Source: Hyperoodon ampullatus (Eukaryota > Chordata > Mammalia > Artiodactyla > Ziphiidae). From it: a stretch of 64,000 nt of DNA. Each line of letters starts with the position of its first letter. The stretch's first letter is position 1. Shown piece after piece: positions 1 to 9,444 of the stretch. A program made the translations under genes and the position numbers. Under the pieces are notes generated by a model, which was given only the letters and a program-made list of their open reading frames with translations, did no database searches and had not been told where the DNA came from. Location of the stretch: the NCBI GenBank assembly GCA_949752795.1, contig OX457056.1:203609654-203673653 (forward strand). The letters run 5' to 3'.

Positions 1-784
1 GGCAGAGACCCAGAGGAGCTCACAGGCTAGATCTCCCCCAACCCTTCTGGTTTGGGCTGCTAGAGCTTGAGTGGCAGCTCTTCCAGCAAGATTTAACCCT
101 GGTGTTTCAAGGGTCTTCATCCCTGAGTCAGACCCCACACCCACACTTGGCCCAGAGGTTCTTAAACACTGGAATCTACAGAGCCACCTGGGGTTCCTGT
201 TCAGTGTGGAGGTGTCTAGGGCTGCCTAGACACCGAATTTGCACCCTCATTTGCAGATCTGGTCCATACACTGTATCCCTGGGGAAATCCTTACCAGGAT
301 GCCAGCTTCTTGCTGAGGGCAGTGGGTAGATAGCCCTGGAATGCCTGGTGAATGCGGTAGCCTTAGAAAGAGAGGCTAAGCTCAGGGGTCAGGCTGCAGG
401 TGGTGGGGAGGGTGGCGAGTAGAGGGGTGAGGGAGGAAGCATCTGCTAGCTGGAGGTGAGCAGAAGGCTGGGCTGACGACGCAACTGCATCTTGAAGGGC
501 TGCTCAGCCTTGGTGGGCTAGGAGTAGAATTGCTAGGACTTGGGAAGATGGGAGCTGGAAGGTCAGCCCCCTTGACATTCAAAAACAGAAAAATCCCCTT
601 GCCAGGAAGATATAAAGCTATTCATCTGCAGTAGTCAGCAAGAGGCACTAATTAGTACTTTTAAGAGGAACTCAACAAGTGGGGCTTGCTGAGCTTGTTC
701 AGAGAACCGTGCTGGAGGCTGCAGGAAACCCAACCAGAGCACTGAAAACAAACACACACACCAACAGTCTAGAGGGGAGACTAA
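1..784. other. Unique sequence, nothing identified
   Basis: Distal to the CALHM3 stop. No CALHM1-like exon, no young repeat and no convincing coding frame seen. Confidence 0.6.
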
Positions 785-1250
785 TGTAGTAGCTCAGAGC
801 AGACTCTAGAGCCGACGTCCTGGGATAAAGTTCTAGCTCTTACATGGGTTACCTCAGGCAGATTAACCTTTTTTTTTTTTTTTTTTTGCGGTACGCGGGC
901 CTCTCACTGTTGGGGCCTCTCCCGTTGCGGAGCACAGGCTCCGGACGCGCAGGCTCAGCAGCCACGGCTCGTGGGCCCAGCCGCTCCGCGGCATGCGGGA
1001 TCTTCCCGGACCGGGGCACAAATCCGTGTCCCCTGCATCGGCAGGCGGACTCTCAACCACTGCGCCACCAGGGAAGCCCCAGCTTAACCTTTTATGCCTC
1101 AGTTTTCTCCTCGAAAAAATGGGACTAATAATCATCCTACTTCATTAGATTATCATAAAGATTAAATGAATTATATATGGAAAGAATTTAGACTAATGAC
1201 TGGCACATAATAAGCACCATACAAGCATGTGCTACTGTCATTATTATTAT
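785..1250 (+). repeat. MIR SINE split by a young CHR SINE
   Basis: MIR-like text (GCTCTTACATGGGTTACC, then GCCTCAGTTTTCTCC and ATTAAATGAATTATATATGG, GGCACATAATAAGCACC) runs across the insertion at 871-1080. Confidence 0.75.
871..1080 (-). mobile_element. Young CHR-type SINE
   Basis: Poly-T, then the reverse complement of the tRNA-Glu-derived CHR consensus, ending CACCAGGGAAGCCCC. TSD AGATTAACCTT (860-870) against AGCTTAACCTT (1081-1091), one mismatch. Confidence 0.95.
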
Positions 1251-1304
1251 TTTAAAAGTAGAATCTGGACATCTAGGACCCAGAACCCATGGCAGATCTA
1301 TTTA

Positions 1305-1475
1305 GACTCTTGCTACTCAAAATTTGGTTCACTGACCAGAAGCATCAGTATCACCTGGGAGCTTGTTAAAAATGCAGTCTTAGCCCCAGTCCTGGATGGA
1401 CTGACTCAGAATCTGCATTTAACAAGAGCCCAGGTGAACAGTGAGCACACTGAAGCTTGGGAAGCACAGCTGTAG
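1305..1475. mobile_element. MER5A-like hAT-Charlie DNA transposon relic
   Basis: Carries the MER5 strings ATCACCTGGGAGCTTGTTAAAAATGC and CTCAGAATCTGCATTTAACAAG in degraded form. Lies just downstream of the CALHM3 stop. Confidence 0.7.
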
Positions 1476-1587
1476 AGCACACAGGGGGCCACACCCAGAA
1501 ACTCGGCCAGAGATTGGGCTACTTTGGGGAAGAGGCCAACAGGGGTTCGGTTGCCCTGCCTTGGGCTCCCCATAGCCTGGAGAGCCC

Positions 1588-2106
1588 TCAGACCCTTGTC
1601 AGAGCGGGCATTTTACGTGGGGACACGGCCAGGGTCCTTACACGTCGGTGTGTTGGGATGGCCTGGTTCCTGGGGCCACCCCCCACCCAGAGCCCAGGAG
1701 ATGCCATGAGGTCAAGTGGTGGTTTGCTGGAGTACCAGGTGCCCAGGAGGCGGTCCACCTGCTCCTGACTGGAGACTGCGCGCAGGTGGGCTTTCCCGCT
1801 TCCACCGTCCAGGCCCTCGCGGGGATCGGGCATCTCAGGGGTCTCCGGACCCCTGCCCACGGAGGCCCGGCGCAGCCCCCGCGCCCGCATCTCGCTCTGC
1901 GTGCTGGCGAAGAAGTGCAGCACGCAGCGGTGCGCGAAGTCCCGCGCGTGCTCACAGCATGGCTCGTCGAAGGGCTTCTGCTCCAGGTCCACGCAGTTGC
2001 TCCAGTATCTGCGCTGCAGGAGGACTGTCTGGTCAAAGCAGGGCCTCAAACAGCGGGCCAGGAAGGCCACGACGGCCAGCAGCAGGGTGATACCCCAGCC
2101 GATGGC
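1588..2106 (-). CDS. CALHM3: CALHM3 exon 3 (TM4 and cytoplasmic C-terminus)
   Basis: 519 bp, residues 182-353 and stop. The acceptor is CTCCAG|GCC at 2107/2106 with a good pyrimidine tract. AIGWGITLLLAVVAFLARCL is TM4; then comes the cytoplasmic helix region (QRRYWSN, EHARDFAHRC) and the conserved STREQ-like segment here read as VSSQEQVDRLLGTWYSSKPP. After residue about 320 the reading departs from the family. The expected C-terminal SQHTDV-stop is present at 1655-1638 but in another frame, so this frame runs on to a stop at 1588. The exon is CpG-rich (about 1780-1990). Confidence 0.93.
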   Translation of the reverse strand, partial: AIGWGITLLLAVVAFLARCLRPCFDQTVLLQRRYWSNCVDLEQKPFDEPCCEHARDFAHRCVLHFFASTQSEMRARGLRRASVGRGPETPEMPDPREGLDGGSGKAHLRAVSSQEQVDRLLGTWYSSKPPLDLMASPGLWVGGGPRNQAIPTHRRVRTLAVSPRKMPALTRV

Positions 2107-5100
2107 CTGGAGGGTGGGGAGCGCAGGGTTGAGTGTGGTGGGACACAGATATTGTACAATGTGGCAAGGAGGTTCCAAAGTCTCTCCCTTTGTTTATCCC
2201 TTGCATCCTTTTCCAAATCTATCCATCTTCCCACTTAGTCATCCATCCTACCAACCACCTCCATCTGTCCTTCCTCCCATTTATTCTTTCATCCTTGCAT
2301 CCATTTTCTATCCAACGATCTCTCCACCCATCTAGGCATCCATCCTCTTATCTGACTGTATATCTATCGTCTTTCTATCCAGCCATCCTCTCAACCATGC
2401 TTCCATCTGTCCATCATCCTCCTTCCTATCCAGCCATCTAGCCTCCCATCCATTCACGTTCCCATACTCGCATCCTTCCTTCATTTTATCTATCCAACCA
2501 TCCATCCACCTGCCATTCTTCCCCCAACTTTCCTCCTGAAGGGAACCAGAATATGTCACCCCAAAATATGCCTCTTTGACATAAAAATTATTTTGAGCTG
2601 AAGACAATTAAGAAGGAGCAACCTCCCCTTCTGCCTGAAGGCAGGATATAAATCCCCCTTTTGCTGGAGACAGACTCTCATCAGCCCAGAGACAGCAGCA
2701 GAGGAATCTGCAAACAAACCTTATTCCATTCGTTTCCTCCCATGTATTTATTTACCTTCCCACAGTTTCCACCCTTGGAAGCATAAAACGGCTTTCCCTT
2801 GTGCTGACATTTCTCTACAATGGTATTGCTCATGGTTGAAGATGCTATATAAGCACACTTCTAAGCCACCGCTTTGAGTTACTCTTTCTTCTTCTTTTTT
2901 TTGAGTTACTCTTTGTTTTAGGTTTCTCCTGCATGATGATCACTGCACACAATAATAAACTGTTTGTTTTCCTCCTGTTAAACTGTCTTTTTTTTACTCT
3001 CAGCTGAAAACCTAAGGTGGGTGGAAGTCAAGTTTTGCCTCCTTTGCACTCCCTTCCATTCATCCGTCCATCCACCCAGCATCCTTTCATCTTTTTATTC
3101 GGTTCTTCATCCGTGCTTATATATGTGTATCCATCCCATCTATGCATCCATCCATCCTATATTTTGGGGAAGACACTGAGGACTCGGTCCTTGCTCTCCT
3201 AGAGCTCACACTTTAGTGGAAGATACAATGAAATAGGTGATGAATGGCTAAGCGCCATGTTGAGGGATGTATCAGGGGTTGTGGGAAATCAGAGGGGGGA
3301 TACCCAACCTGAACTTGAGGGCTCAGACAACAGTGCGGTTGAGACTGAGACCTGAAGGGTGACAATAGTTTACAAGATGTGAATAGGGAATACTGTTCCA
3401 GGCCAAGCGTGAAGAGAAGCTGGAAGCAGTGCTCTGAGGCTGGAGACCCCACCTGGCCAGCCCCTCACCCTCCCCTCTGCCCAGCCAAAGGTATTGAGAC
3501 ATCACTGAAGACCCGAGCAACCTTGTGGACCTGGAGCAGAGATATCACTCCTCTAAACCACAAAGATATATCTGAATCCTTATCATTTGCAGATGTGATT
3601 GACAAAGCTCTCTCTTTTGGCCTCTTACAAGGTCCTCCCTCCCCCCACTCCAAATTTAAAATACTCGTGTGAGTATTTTACCTGGAGGAGCATTTAGTGT
3701 GACTGATCATTTACAGCTGAGTCAGGACTTAAACCCTGGTCTGACTGAGAATTCTACACTCTTTCCAGGGAACTAGTGAGAGCCTACAGTGTTTACATCC
3801 GTAGGAGACATCAAGGTGAGGAGACCAGACCTCCATTTACTTTGCAGGAGAAACTGAGGCCCAGAGGGGGAGGGACATGGCCAAGGTCACAGTCTGAAGC
3901 AGAACCAAGTGTATCCTGAGCACTGGTTCTCTCTCTGCCACTCCACAGGCCTGCATCTGCCACAAGCCTGTCCTGGCACCCCAAAGTGCTGGGTTGTAGC
4001 TCTGCATGTGGTGGGTTCATGTAAACACTTTTTGGGGGACACAGCCCAGGCTGGGCTCTGGGACTGGTGGAGGTAAAATCTGGAGCCTGGGCTGGGGATG
4101 GGGCTGGGGTTTGTCCCCAGGATAATGGATTCTGTGCCCTGTGGGGAGCTGGACATCTGGGGAGCCTGCATTGTAGGGAGGTGGATGAGAGGGTTTGGAG
4201 GAATGGCACTTCAGATCCCTGTCCAGCCTCTTACAAACTGTGACTTTGGCCTTGTGAACTAAACTCTCAGAGCCTCAGTTTCCTCATCTGCAAAATGGGA
4301 TGATCATGATTGCATCCACCTCATAGGACTGTTTTGAGAATTAAATGAAGTAATGCATATGAAATGCTTAACACAGTGCCTGATACATATGTGCTTAATA
4401 AATGGTAATTAGTATCATATTTCTGAGGTGTGGGCAGAATGTGTGTATGGGATGGTGGCAGGGTAGAGCAGTCTATCTCCAGTGTTTTCCTGCCATCCAA
4501 CTTGGGGATGAGCCTAGTGGACTCCTGGAGGGTATGAGCACCTGGCATCCACCCTGGGGTGAGTCAGCATTGATGGCAGAGTCCCCACTTCCTAAGGTCC
4601 AACACTGTCCTGTGTGTGAGTCACACTCCTGATCCCCCCAGGGACCACATGCTCCATGGTTGTGCCTGCAGCATTAGGAGGGGCCTCAGGAAGCCATTTG
4701 TACCTCCTCACCCCAGGCCCCTTGGAACCAATGCAGGACATTTCCCAGGGCTGGGAGAGGACCACCCGAATTACCTGTGACAGGCACCGCAGGTAGCGAG
4801 ACACTGCCTTCCGAGCGGGGCTGTCCCTGACCAGCTCATCTTCCTTGCAGGGAACCTTGGCCAGAAAGAGCTGCACCTGGCTGGGGGTCATGTTGGCAAA
4901 GTCTAGAAACTTGTCGGGGTCCACAGAGCTGCTGAAGGCACATACAAAGCACTTCCCATCGAGGAGAGCCAGCAGGATCCAGACAAGGGAGGTGGCCAGT
5001 GCTCTCTGTAACACAGAGGAGAACATATACCTGGGAGCAGAGGAAGGAAGGGGGCACAAAGGGCAGCCGGAATTCAGCTGCAGCAGGAAGGCTACAGGGG

Positions 5101-7259
5101 AGATGCGTGGACGGACTTCCCAGGAGGGGGGATATCCCAGGTGTGATTACACCAAAGGAAGGGCTACAGGTCCGAGCAGCAGAGGATAGGGAAGAAGCAG
5201 GGCTGAGGGTCCCGGGAGTCTCAGGACTGGAACACGGGGGAGCTGGTATTTTTCCTGCTCTAGCTTTGTAGCAGACTCTGTTGGTGCCCCGTCCTGGCCA
5301 GAAGCATCTAGAGTTTTGGTGAGTAGTTCCTATTCATATGGAGGGCCTGAGAGCTTCTGACCTCAACCACTTGCATGGCTCTGCCTGGGACTTTGGAGGA
5401 GTTTCTGCTCCCAGAGGCGCAGGCTGGAAGTGCTGGAGGGTTCATATCCCCAAATCAACCTTCAATCCAAGAGGGCAGGGCCTGGTGGATAAGAACCCCA
5501 GCTTCCAGGACCCTTGGTGGGACGATTCTGAGGTGTGTTCTACCCACTTTTTAGAGGGTCCCCAGAAGGACTGAGCCTGAGTTGCCTACATATTATCACA
5601 TTCTTCCCAGAGGCTGCTTTTGGGGGGACCCTAAACTAAGAGGGTCCTGTGGAATAACCCTCCCAGAGACAGCACCTTAAACACCTCCCTGCAGTGTCTG
5701 GGAGTCCGCCCTCTGACTGTCCCCAGGTGCCGCTCTTGACCCGCTCTGCCCGTCTAGTGGCCTGGATTGGGTGTTGGTCACAGGACAGGAGCCCAGTGGA
5801 GCTGTACCCACTAGACCCCAGAGGAAAAGGTAAAAGGCACACTTAGTGAATGTGACCCTCCCTGCGTGGCTGAATCACAGGGAGCATGGAACCCCTGGGG
5901 AACGTGAAACAGAGGCCTCTTGTGCACAGAATGCAGATGTTTTTAACTTGGGTTGTATATAAAACATAAGATGGTGTGTGCTGGCTGGGTGTGTGTGTGC
6001 ATGGCCAACGAATTATAAATATATTGTAGGCAGGGGCGGATCCAGCATTTTCTATGGGGGCAATGTGGTTAGAAGGTGGAACCCAGGACTTGTTATGAAG
6101 TTACATTACATACCCTTGAGAACACCTCCGTTGTCCATATCAGAGAATAGGGGAGAGGAGGAGATGGTGAGTGAGCTAAAGCCCACCAAGCCCCTCCTGC
6201 CACTGCCCATGGATCTAGAGCACTTATTGTGTCTAAAACAGTCAGGGCAGCAGTTCTGGCTTGGGCTGTGTTTGAATCTGAGCGTCTTCTTCGCTGTGGG
6301 AACTCAGCCTAGTGAATCACCCTCTCTGTGCCTCAGGTCCCCCATCCCTAAAAATGGGTCCAAGACGGGAGCCAACCCAGGGCCGAGGTGAGAATTCATA
6401 GGCAGTGCACACACAGCACTTGGCACAGAGCTTGGCTCCCTGTGGGCCAGGGAGCATTATGAATCCCTAAACTCAATCAGCTGATCAGGGCACCAACCAG
6501 GCGTGAGGCTCTGAGGACACTGTGATACAGTGTCCCTTGGGGAGCTTGCAGGAGAGGGGATGCAGCCTTCAAGCCAATGATGCCTCTCGTATGGCAACAC
6601 GGCTATGCACGTCATGGGATCATCCTTCATGCATGTGGGGAGTTATAATCCATGGCCAGCATGACAGATGTGACCTGGATAATTCTTGGGAATCCTGTAT
6701 CATTAGTGCGTCTCCAGCACTGGGCATGGAAAGGTGACAGATGACAGGATCAGAAATATCTGTTTCCAGAGTGGAAACTGGTAGATAGGTCTCTGTGAAC
6801 TGATGATGCCTTGGTATCATTTCCTAGGGGAAATGAGGGTGCCTATGGGGGTGGGTGGGGGAGTTCTGACAATACCCATGGGGTCACTGGGATTTTGGCA
6901 CCTGGCAGTGCCTGTGTGGTTGGGAGAGCCCCTGACAATGCCCACGGGGACCTGGGTGGTGTGGGACCGTACCTGCTGATGCCTGGGTCCTTTCTTTGGT
7001 ACCCCGCAGGCCGGCGCCACTCCTCCAGCATCACTACGGACTGCCGGTTGGCCAGGAGGCTGCAGAGGAAAAGGGCCGCTGGGGGCTTGAGCAGCAGGTT
7101 CAGGCCATAGAGGGCATTGTAGTGCGCCAGGCAGGGGCAGTTGAAGTCGAAGGAGGAGTACAGCTTGACTGTGACCGCGGCCAGCAGCAGACAGATGCCG
7201 TTCATCACCGACTCGGAGCTGGACTGGAAGTGCTGGAAGAGCGCGTGGAATTTATCCAT
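1588..7259 (-). CDS. CALHM3: CALHM3, calcium homeostasis modulator 3 (whole coding span, three exons)
   Basis: Joined from 7259-6973, 5030-4775 and 2106-1588, giving 95 + 86 + 172 codons (one codon split across the first junction), 353 residues; I recall the human protein as 344. CALHM3 is a four-helix large-pore channel subunit that pairs with CALHM1 to release ATP from type II taste cells. Family marks seen: N-terminal MDKF start, FNCPC motif (Cys41, Cys43), DGKCFVC (Cys123, Cys126), VPCKED (Cys157), an NMT glycosylation site at Asn142, and an LRPCFDQ motif after the last helix. The extracellular cysteines of the two CALHM disulfides are all present. The start ATG (7259-7257) has a strong context, GCC before and G after. 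All four splice junctions are GT-AG and keep phase. The C-terminus looks frameshifted and several conserved residues are changed (see findings). Identity as CALHM3 rather than CALHM1 is very secure. Confidence 0.96.
2214..2520. repeat. Degenerate (CATC)n tetranucleotide region
   Basis: Many CATC/ATCC/CCAT units with substitutions. It resumes at about 3050-3160 beyond an LTR-like element, so the two parts were probably one tract. Confidence 0.8.
2537..3048 (+). mobile_element. Solitary LTR-like element (old endogenous retrovirus)
   Basis: About 510 bp from a TG near 2537 to a CA near 3047, with a TATA-like GATATAAATC (about 2644), a polyadenylation signal AATAAA (2954-2959) and the CCTCCTGTTAAACTGTC string typical of mammalian LTR ends. 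No internal viral genes nearby. Boundaries are approximate and no clean TSD was found. Confidence 0.6.
3050..3165. repeat. Continuation of the (CATC)n tract
   Basis: CATCCGTCCATCCACCC and ATGCATCCATCCATCC units right after the LTR-like element. Confidence 0.75.
3160..3480 (-). repeat. L2 LINE relic
   Basis: AGAGCTCACACTTTAGTGG and neighbouring text match antisense L2 3' sequence, strongly degraded. Confidence 0.45.
3825..3905 (-). repeat. MIR relic
   Basis: GAGAAACTGAGGCCCAGAG followed by CCAAGGTCACA, the antisense MIR core. Confidence 0.6.
4215..4420 (+). repeat. MIR SINE
   Basis: CCTCAGTTTCCTCATCTGC, ATTAAATGAAGTAATGCAT and GCTTAATAAATGGT in order, near the CALHM3 exon 2 side of intron 2. 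Confidence 0.85.
4775..5030 (-). CDS. CALHM3: CALHM3 exon 2 (TM3 and second extracellular loop)
   Basis: 256 bp, residues 96-181 with the split Arg codon at the start. The acceptor is CCCAG|G at 5031/5030. The donor is CAG|GTAATT at 4775/4774, with T at the usual G of position +5, so it is a weaker donor. It encodes TM3 (about 105-122), the DGKCFVC cysteines, the SSSVDPDKFLDFANMTPS loop with an N-glycosylation site, VPCKED and the SRYLRCLSQ start of TM4. I see no frame damage. Confidence 0.95.
5031..6972 (-). other. CALHM3: CALHM3 intron 1
   Basis: Mostly unique sequence with a weak MIR relic at about 6230-6470. No exon-like open frame or young repeat seen. Confidence 0.85.
6230..6470 (+). 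repeat. MIR relic
   Basis: CTCTGTGCCTCAGGTCCCCC and AAAATGGGTCC with a TTGGCACAGAGC end, degraded MIR text. Confidence 0.5.
6973..7259 (-). CDS. CALHM3: CALHM3 exon 1 (N-terminal helix, TM1, TM2)
   Basis: 287 bp, 95 codons plus two bases. It encodes the N-terminal helix, TM1 (about residues 19-36), the first extracellular turn with the CPC motif, and TM2 (about 48-70). The donor on the minus strand reads CAG|GTACGG at 6973/6972. Asn54 and Lys58 fall in TM2, where I remember small or hydroxyl residues in the human protein. The ATG is a true ATG, unlike several nearby open frames that begin with alternative codons. Confidence 0.95.
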
Positions 7260-7724
7260 GGCCGGGCCTGGGTAGAGGGCAGCTGCGGGTGGCGGGCGGG
7301 GACGTTTCAGCTGCCTTCCTGGTCAATGCCAGCCCCTGCTGGGGGCGAGCCCGGGGCTGCGGGAGGTTCTTCCTTGTCTTCCAAGGGCCTGAGGGGACAA
7401 GGAGGAGGTGGGGTCTAGCCAAGGAGTGAAGGGCAGAGCAGGCTCTCTCCACCAAGGCCCCTGGCCAGCCCGACTGCCCCCCACTGCTACTCCCCTCCTC
7501 TCTGGGGAGATGAGTCACTGCTCTGTGACCAGCCAGCCCAAAGCACCTCTAGGCAGATGGTCCCCACCCTGTTCCTCCATCCCTCCCCTCTTCAGGATTT
7601 GGATACTGATGCCTGACAGCTGCTGGGGCTTCCCGTGGGGGGACAGGCAAATTCTGGGTGTGGTAAGGCCACGGCGCTGATGGAGCCAATTACATTTTCT
7701 TGTTTTGGTTAAAAACATGACTTG

Positions 7725-7940
7725 GAGCTTCCCTGGTGGTGCAGTGATTGAGTGGTTGAGAGTCCGCCTGCCGATGCAGGGGACACGGGTTCGTGCCCCG
7801 GTCCGGGAAGATCCCACATGCCGCGGAGCGGCTGGGCCCGTGAGCCATGGCCGCTGAGCCTGCGCGTCCGGAGCCTGTGATCCGCAACGGGAGAGGCCAC
7901 AACAGTGAGAGGCCCGCGTACGGCAAAAAAAAAACCCCAA
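7725..7940 (+). mobile_element. Young CHR-type SINE
   Basis: Forward copy beginning GCTTCCCTGGTGGTGCAG and ending in an A-rich tail. TSD AAAACATGACTTG at 7712-7724 and 7941-7953, exact. It lies about 0.5 kb upstream of the CALHM3 ATG and is one of only two young copies on the plus strand. Confidence 0.95.
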
Positions 7941-8014
7941 AAAACATGACTTGACTCAGTTGAGCCCAGGGAGATTTCACGCTGGCTCTCAAGCTGGGAT
8001 GAACCACCAGGGGC

Positions 8015-8205
8015 GCCTTACCCTGCCCGAAGGCTTCCCGGAAGAGAAGTCTCTTGAGGAGAGTTTAAACCATGTTTCAGTGTTTGCCAGGGTCGTGGAA
8101 TGGAAGGGCTTCCAGACAGAGAGTACCGTCTGGGCAAGGGCATGGAGGTGAGAAGCAGCCAGGTGTGGGTAGGCAGTTTGTGGTTGTTTGAATGTAGTGT
8201 CTGAC
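8015..8205 (-). repeat. L2 LINE relic
   Basis: AAGGGCTTCCAGACAGAGAG and GGGCAAGGGCATGGAGG match antisense L2. Confidence 0.5.
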
Positions 8206-8274
8206 AGGGGTTGTCGGGAGAGGGCACAGGGGGTGCTCAGTGGGTGCCTGCAACCCTCTCCTCCAATTTATTCT

Positions 8275-8560
8275 GCTGCCCTTCAGCTCTGGCCACCGAC
8301 TGGCCTAGGTCTCCCTAAAGCGCAGCTCCCACTACATCACTCTTGTGCTCAAGTGTGACCAGGGCCCCCTCAGCTTCCTTAGCCCGGCGTTCAAGGCCCT
8401 CCTAACCATACCCAGACATGTCCTCCCACCTCCATGCCTCTGCTGATGCGTCCTCCCCGCTGGAGAACCCGTGCCGCTTCCTCCCACCTGCTCTTCAAGA
8501 GGCAACTCAGGTGCAGCTCTTTCACCAAGATGCCCCTGGTGACCTCAGCTCCGTGGGAAC
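8275..8560 (+). repeat. L2 LINE 3' region
   Basis: CAGGGCCCCCTCAGCTTCC, AGCCCGGCGTTCAAGGCCCT and following text follow the L2 sense order. Confidence 0.7.
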
Positions 8561-9383
8561 CTTTCCTCCCTTTTGGCCCTTGGAAAGGCCGCCCCAGCCT
8601 GCTGCTCCTTTCACCCAGGTGTGGAGGTGGATCTCCCAGCTAGGACGGGACCTGCACCCACACCTGCCCGTCCCTGCAGCCTCCAGCAGGTGCCAAGCAG
8701 ACTGCAAGGGGGGCAGATGTTTGTTCCCCGTGATGTTGACGCTCAGACCCCCTTTTTCCATCTCTGTCCTCTCTGCCCACTCCTTGACCTGTACCTGCCC
8801 CCCTGTCTGCTCCTAGGAGGTGAATGGGATGTAGGTCCTGCTCTTACCTCTGTCTCTCTCTTATTCTGTCCCGCTTTCCATCTCTAAGTCTACCTTTCTC
8901 TGTGTGTGTGACTCCGTGTGTCCCTCATTGTGTGTTTCTGAGTCTTTCTGTGTGTCCCTCTGTCTCTGTCCCTCTCTCTGTGCTGTAGCCTCTTCCTGTC
9001 TATCTTTCCCTCCTCTCACCTGCAGCCCGCCCTGTAGCACCCTTGTCTTACTGGCCCCCGGTCCTGAAACTGGCAGCCTGACCTCGGGAGAGGAGTGGAA
9101 GCAGCCACAGGAACCCAGGGCTCCGTTCCTGGGTCACAGATCCATGGGCTTGGCCTGGAGCCTGGGCTAGGGGTGCGTGAGGCTCAGGCTCCTCCTCAAT
9201 CTGCGTCCCTCTGGCTCCCTCACTTCTAGCCCAGCGCTACCCTTGAACAAAGGAAAACCTCAGGGACTGGGATGGCCTTGACCCTACTGGCCCCTGCCCT
9301 GCTGCATCCAGCCTGGGCCAGTGGGCATGTGGGACTCCCAGTGATGCCATCAGCGATTCCTCAGACCCTGGGTCCTCACAGTC
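8561..9383. other. Intergenic unique sequence
   Basis: Includes a TGTGT/CTCTCTGTC-rich patch at 8895-8985. No gene found. Confidence 0.5.
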
Positions 9384-9441
9384 AGGAGTGCCACTCCCCA
9401 CCCCCAGCCCTCTGGAGCGCCACTCCCCACCCCCAGCCCTC
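9384..9441 (+). repeat. Two-copy 29-bp tandem repeat
   Basis: The string GCCACTCCCCACCCCCAGCC recurs at a spacing of 29 bp (near 9390 and 9419), almost identical in both copies, so a recent local duplication. Confidence 0.85.
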
Positions 9442-9444
9442 TGG

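Larger units (their letters stand above)
2107..4774 (-). other. CALHM3: CALHM3 intron 2
   Basis: Contains a degenerate CATC/ATCC tetranucleotide region (2214-2520), an LTR-like element (about 2537-3048), a resumed CATC tract (3050-3160), L2 and MIR relics and otherwise unique sequence. No coding signal seen. Confidence 0.85.

Noticed and set aside
863..1135. Recurrent open frames reading MVESPPADAGDTGSC or RYAGLSLLWPLPLRS at many sites
   Set aside because: These are translations of the CHR SINE in different frames, not a gene family.
1..1587. CALHM1 exon downstream of CALHM3
   Set aside because: Expected nearby from gene order, but no CALHM1-like protein text occurs in any frame here.
7740..7810. 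tRNA-like A and B boxes
   Set aside because: They belong to the tRNA-Glu-derived head of the CHR SINEs. No intact cloverleaf gene is present.
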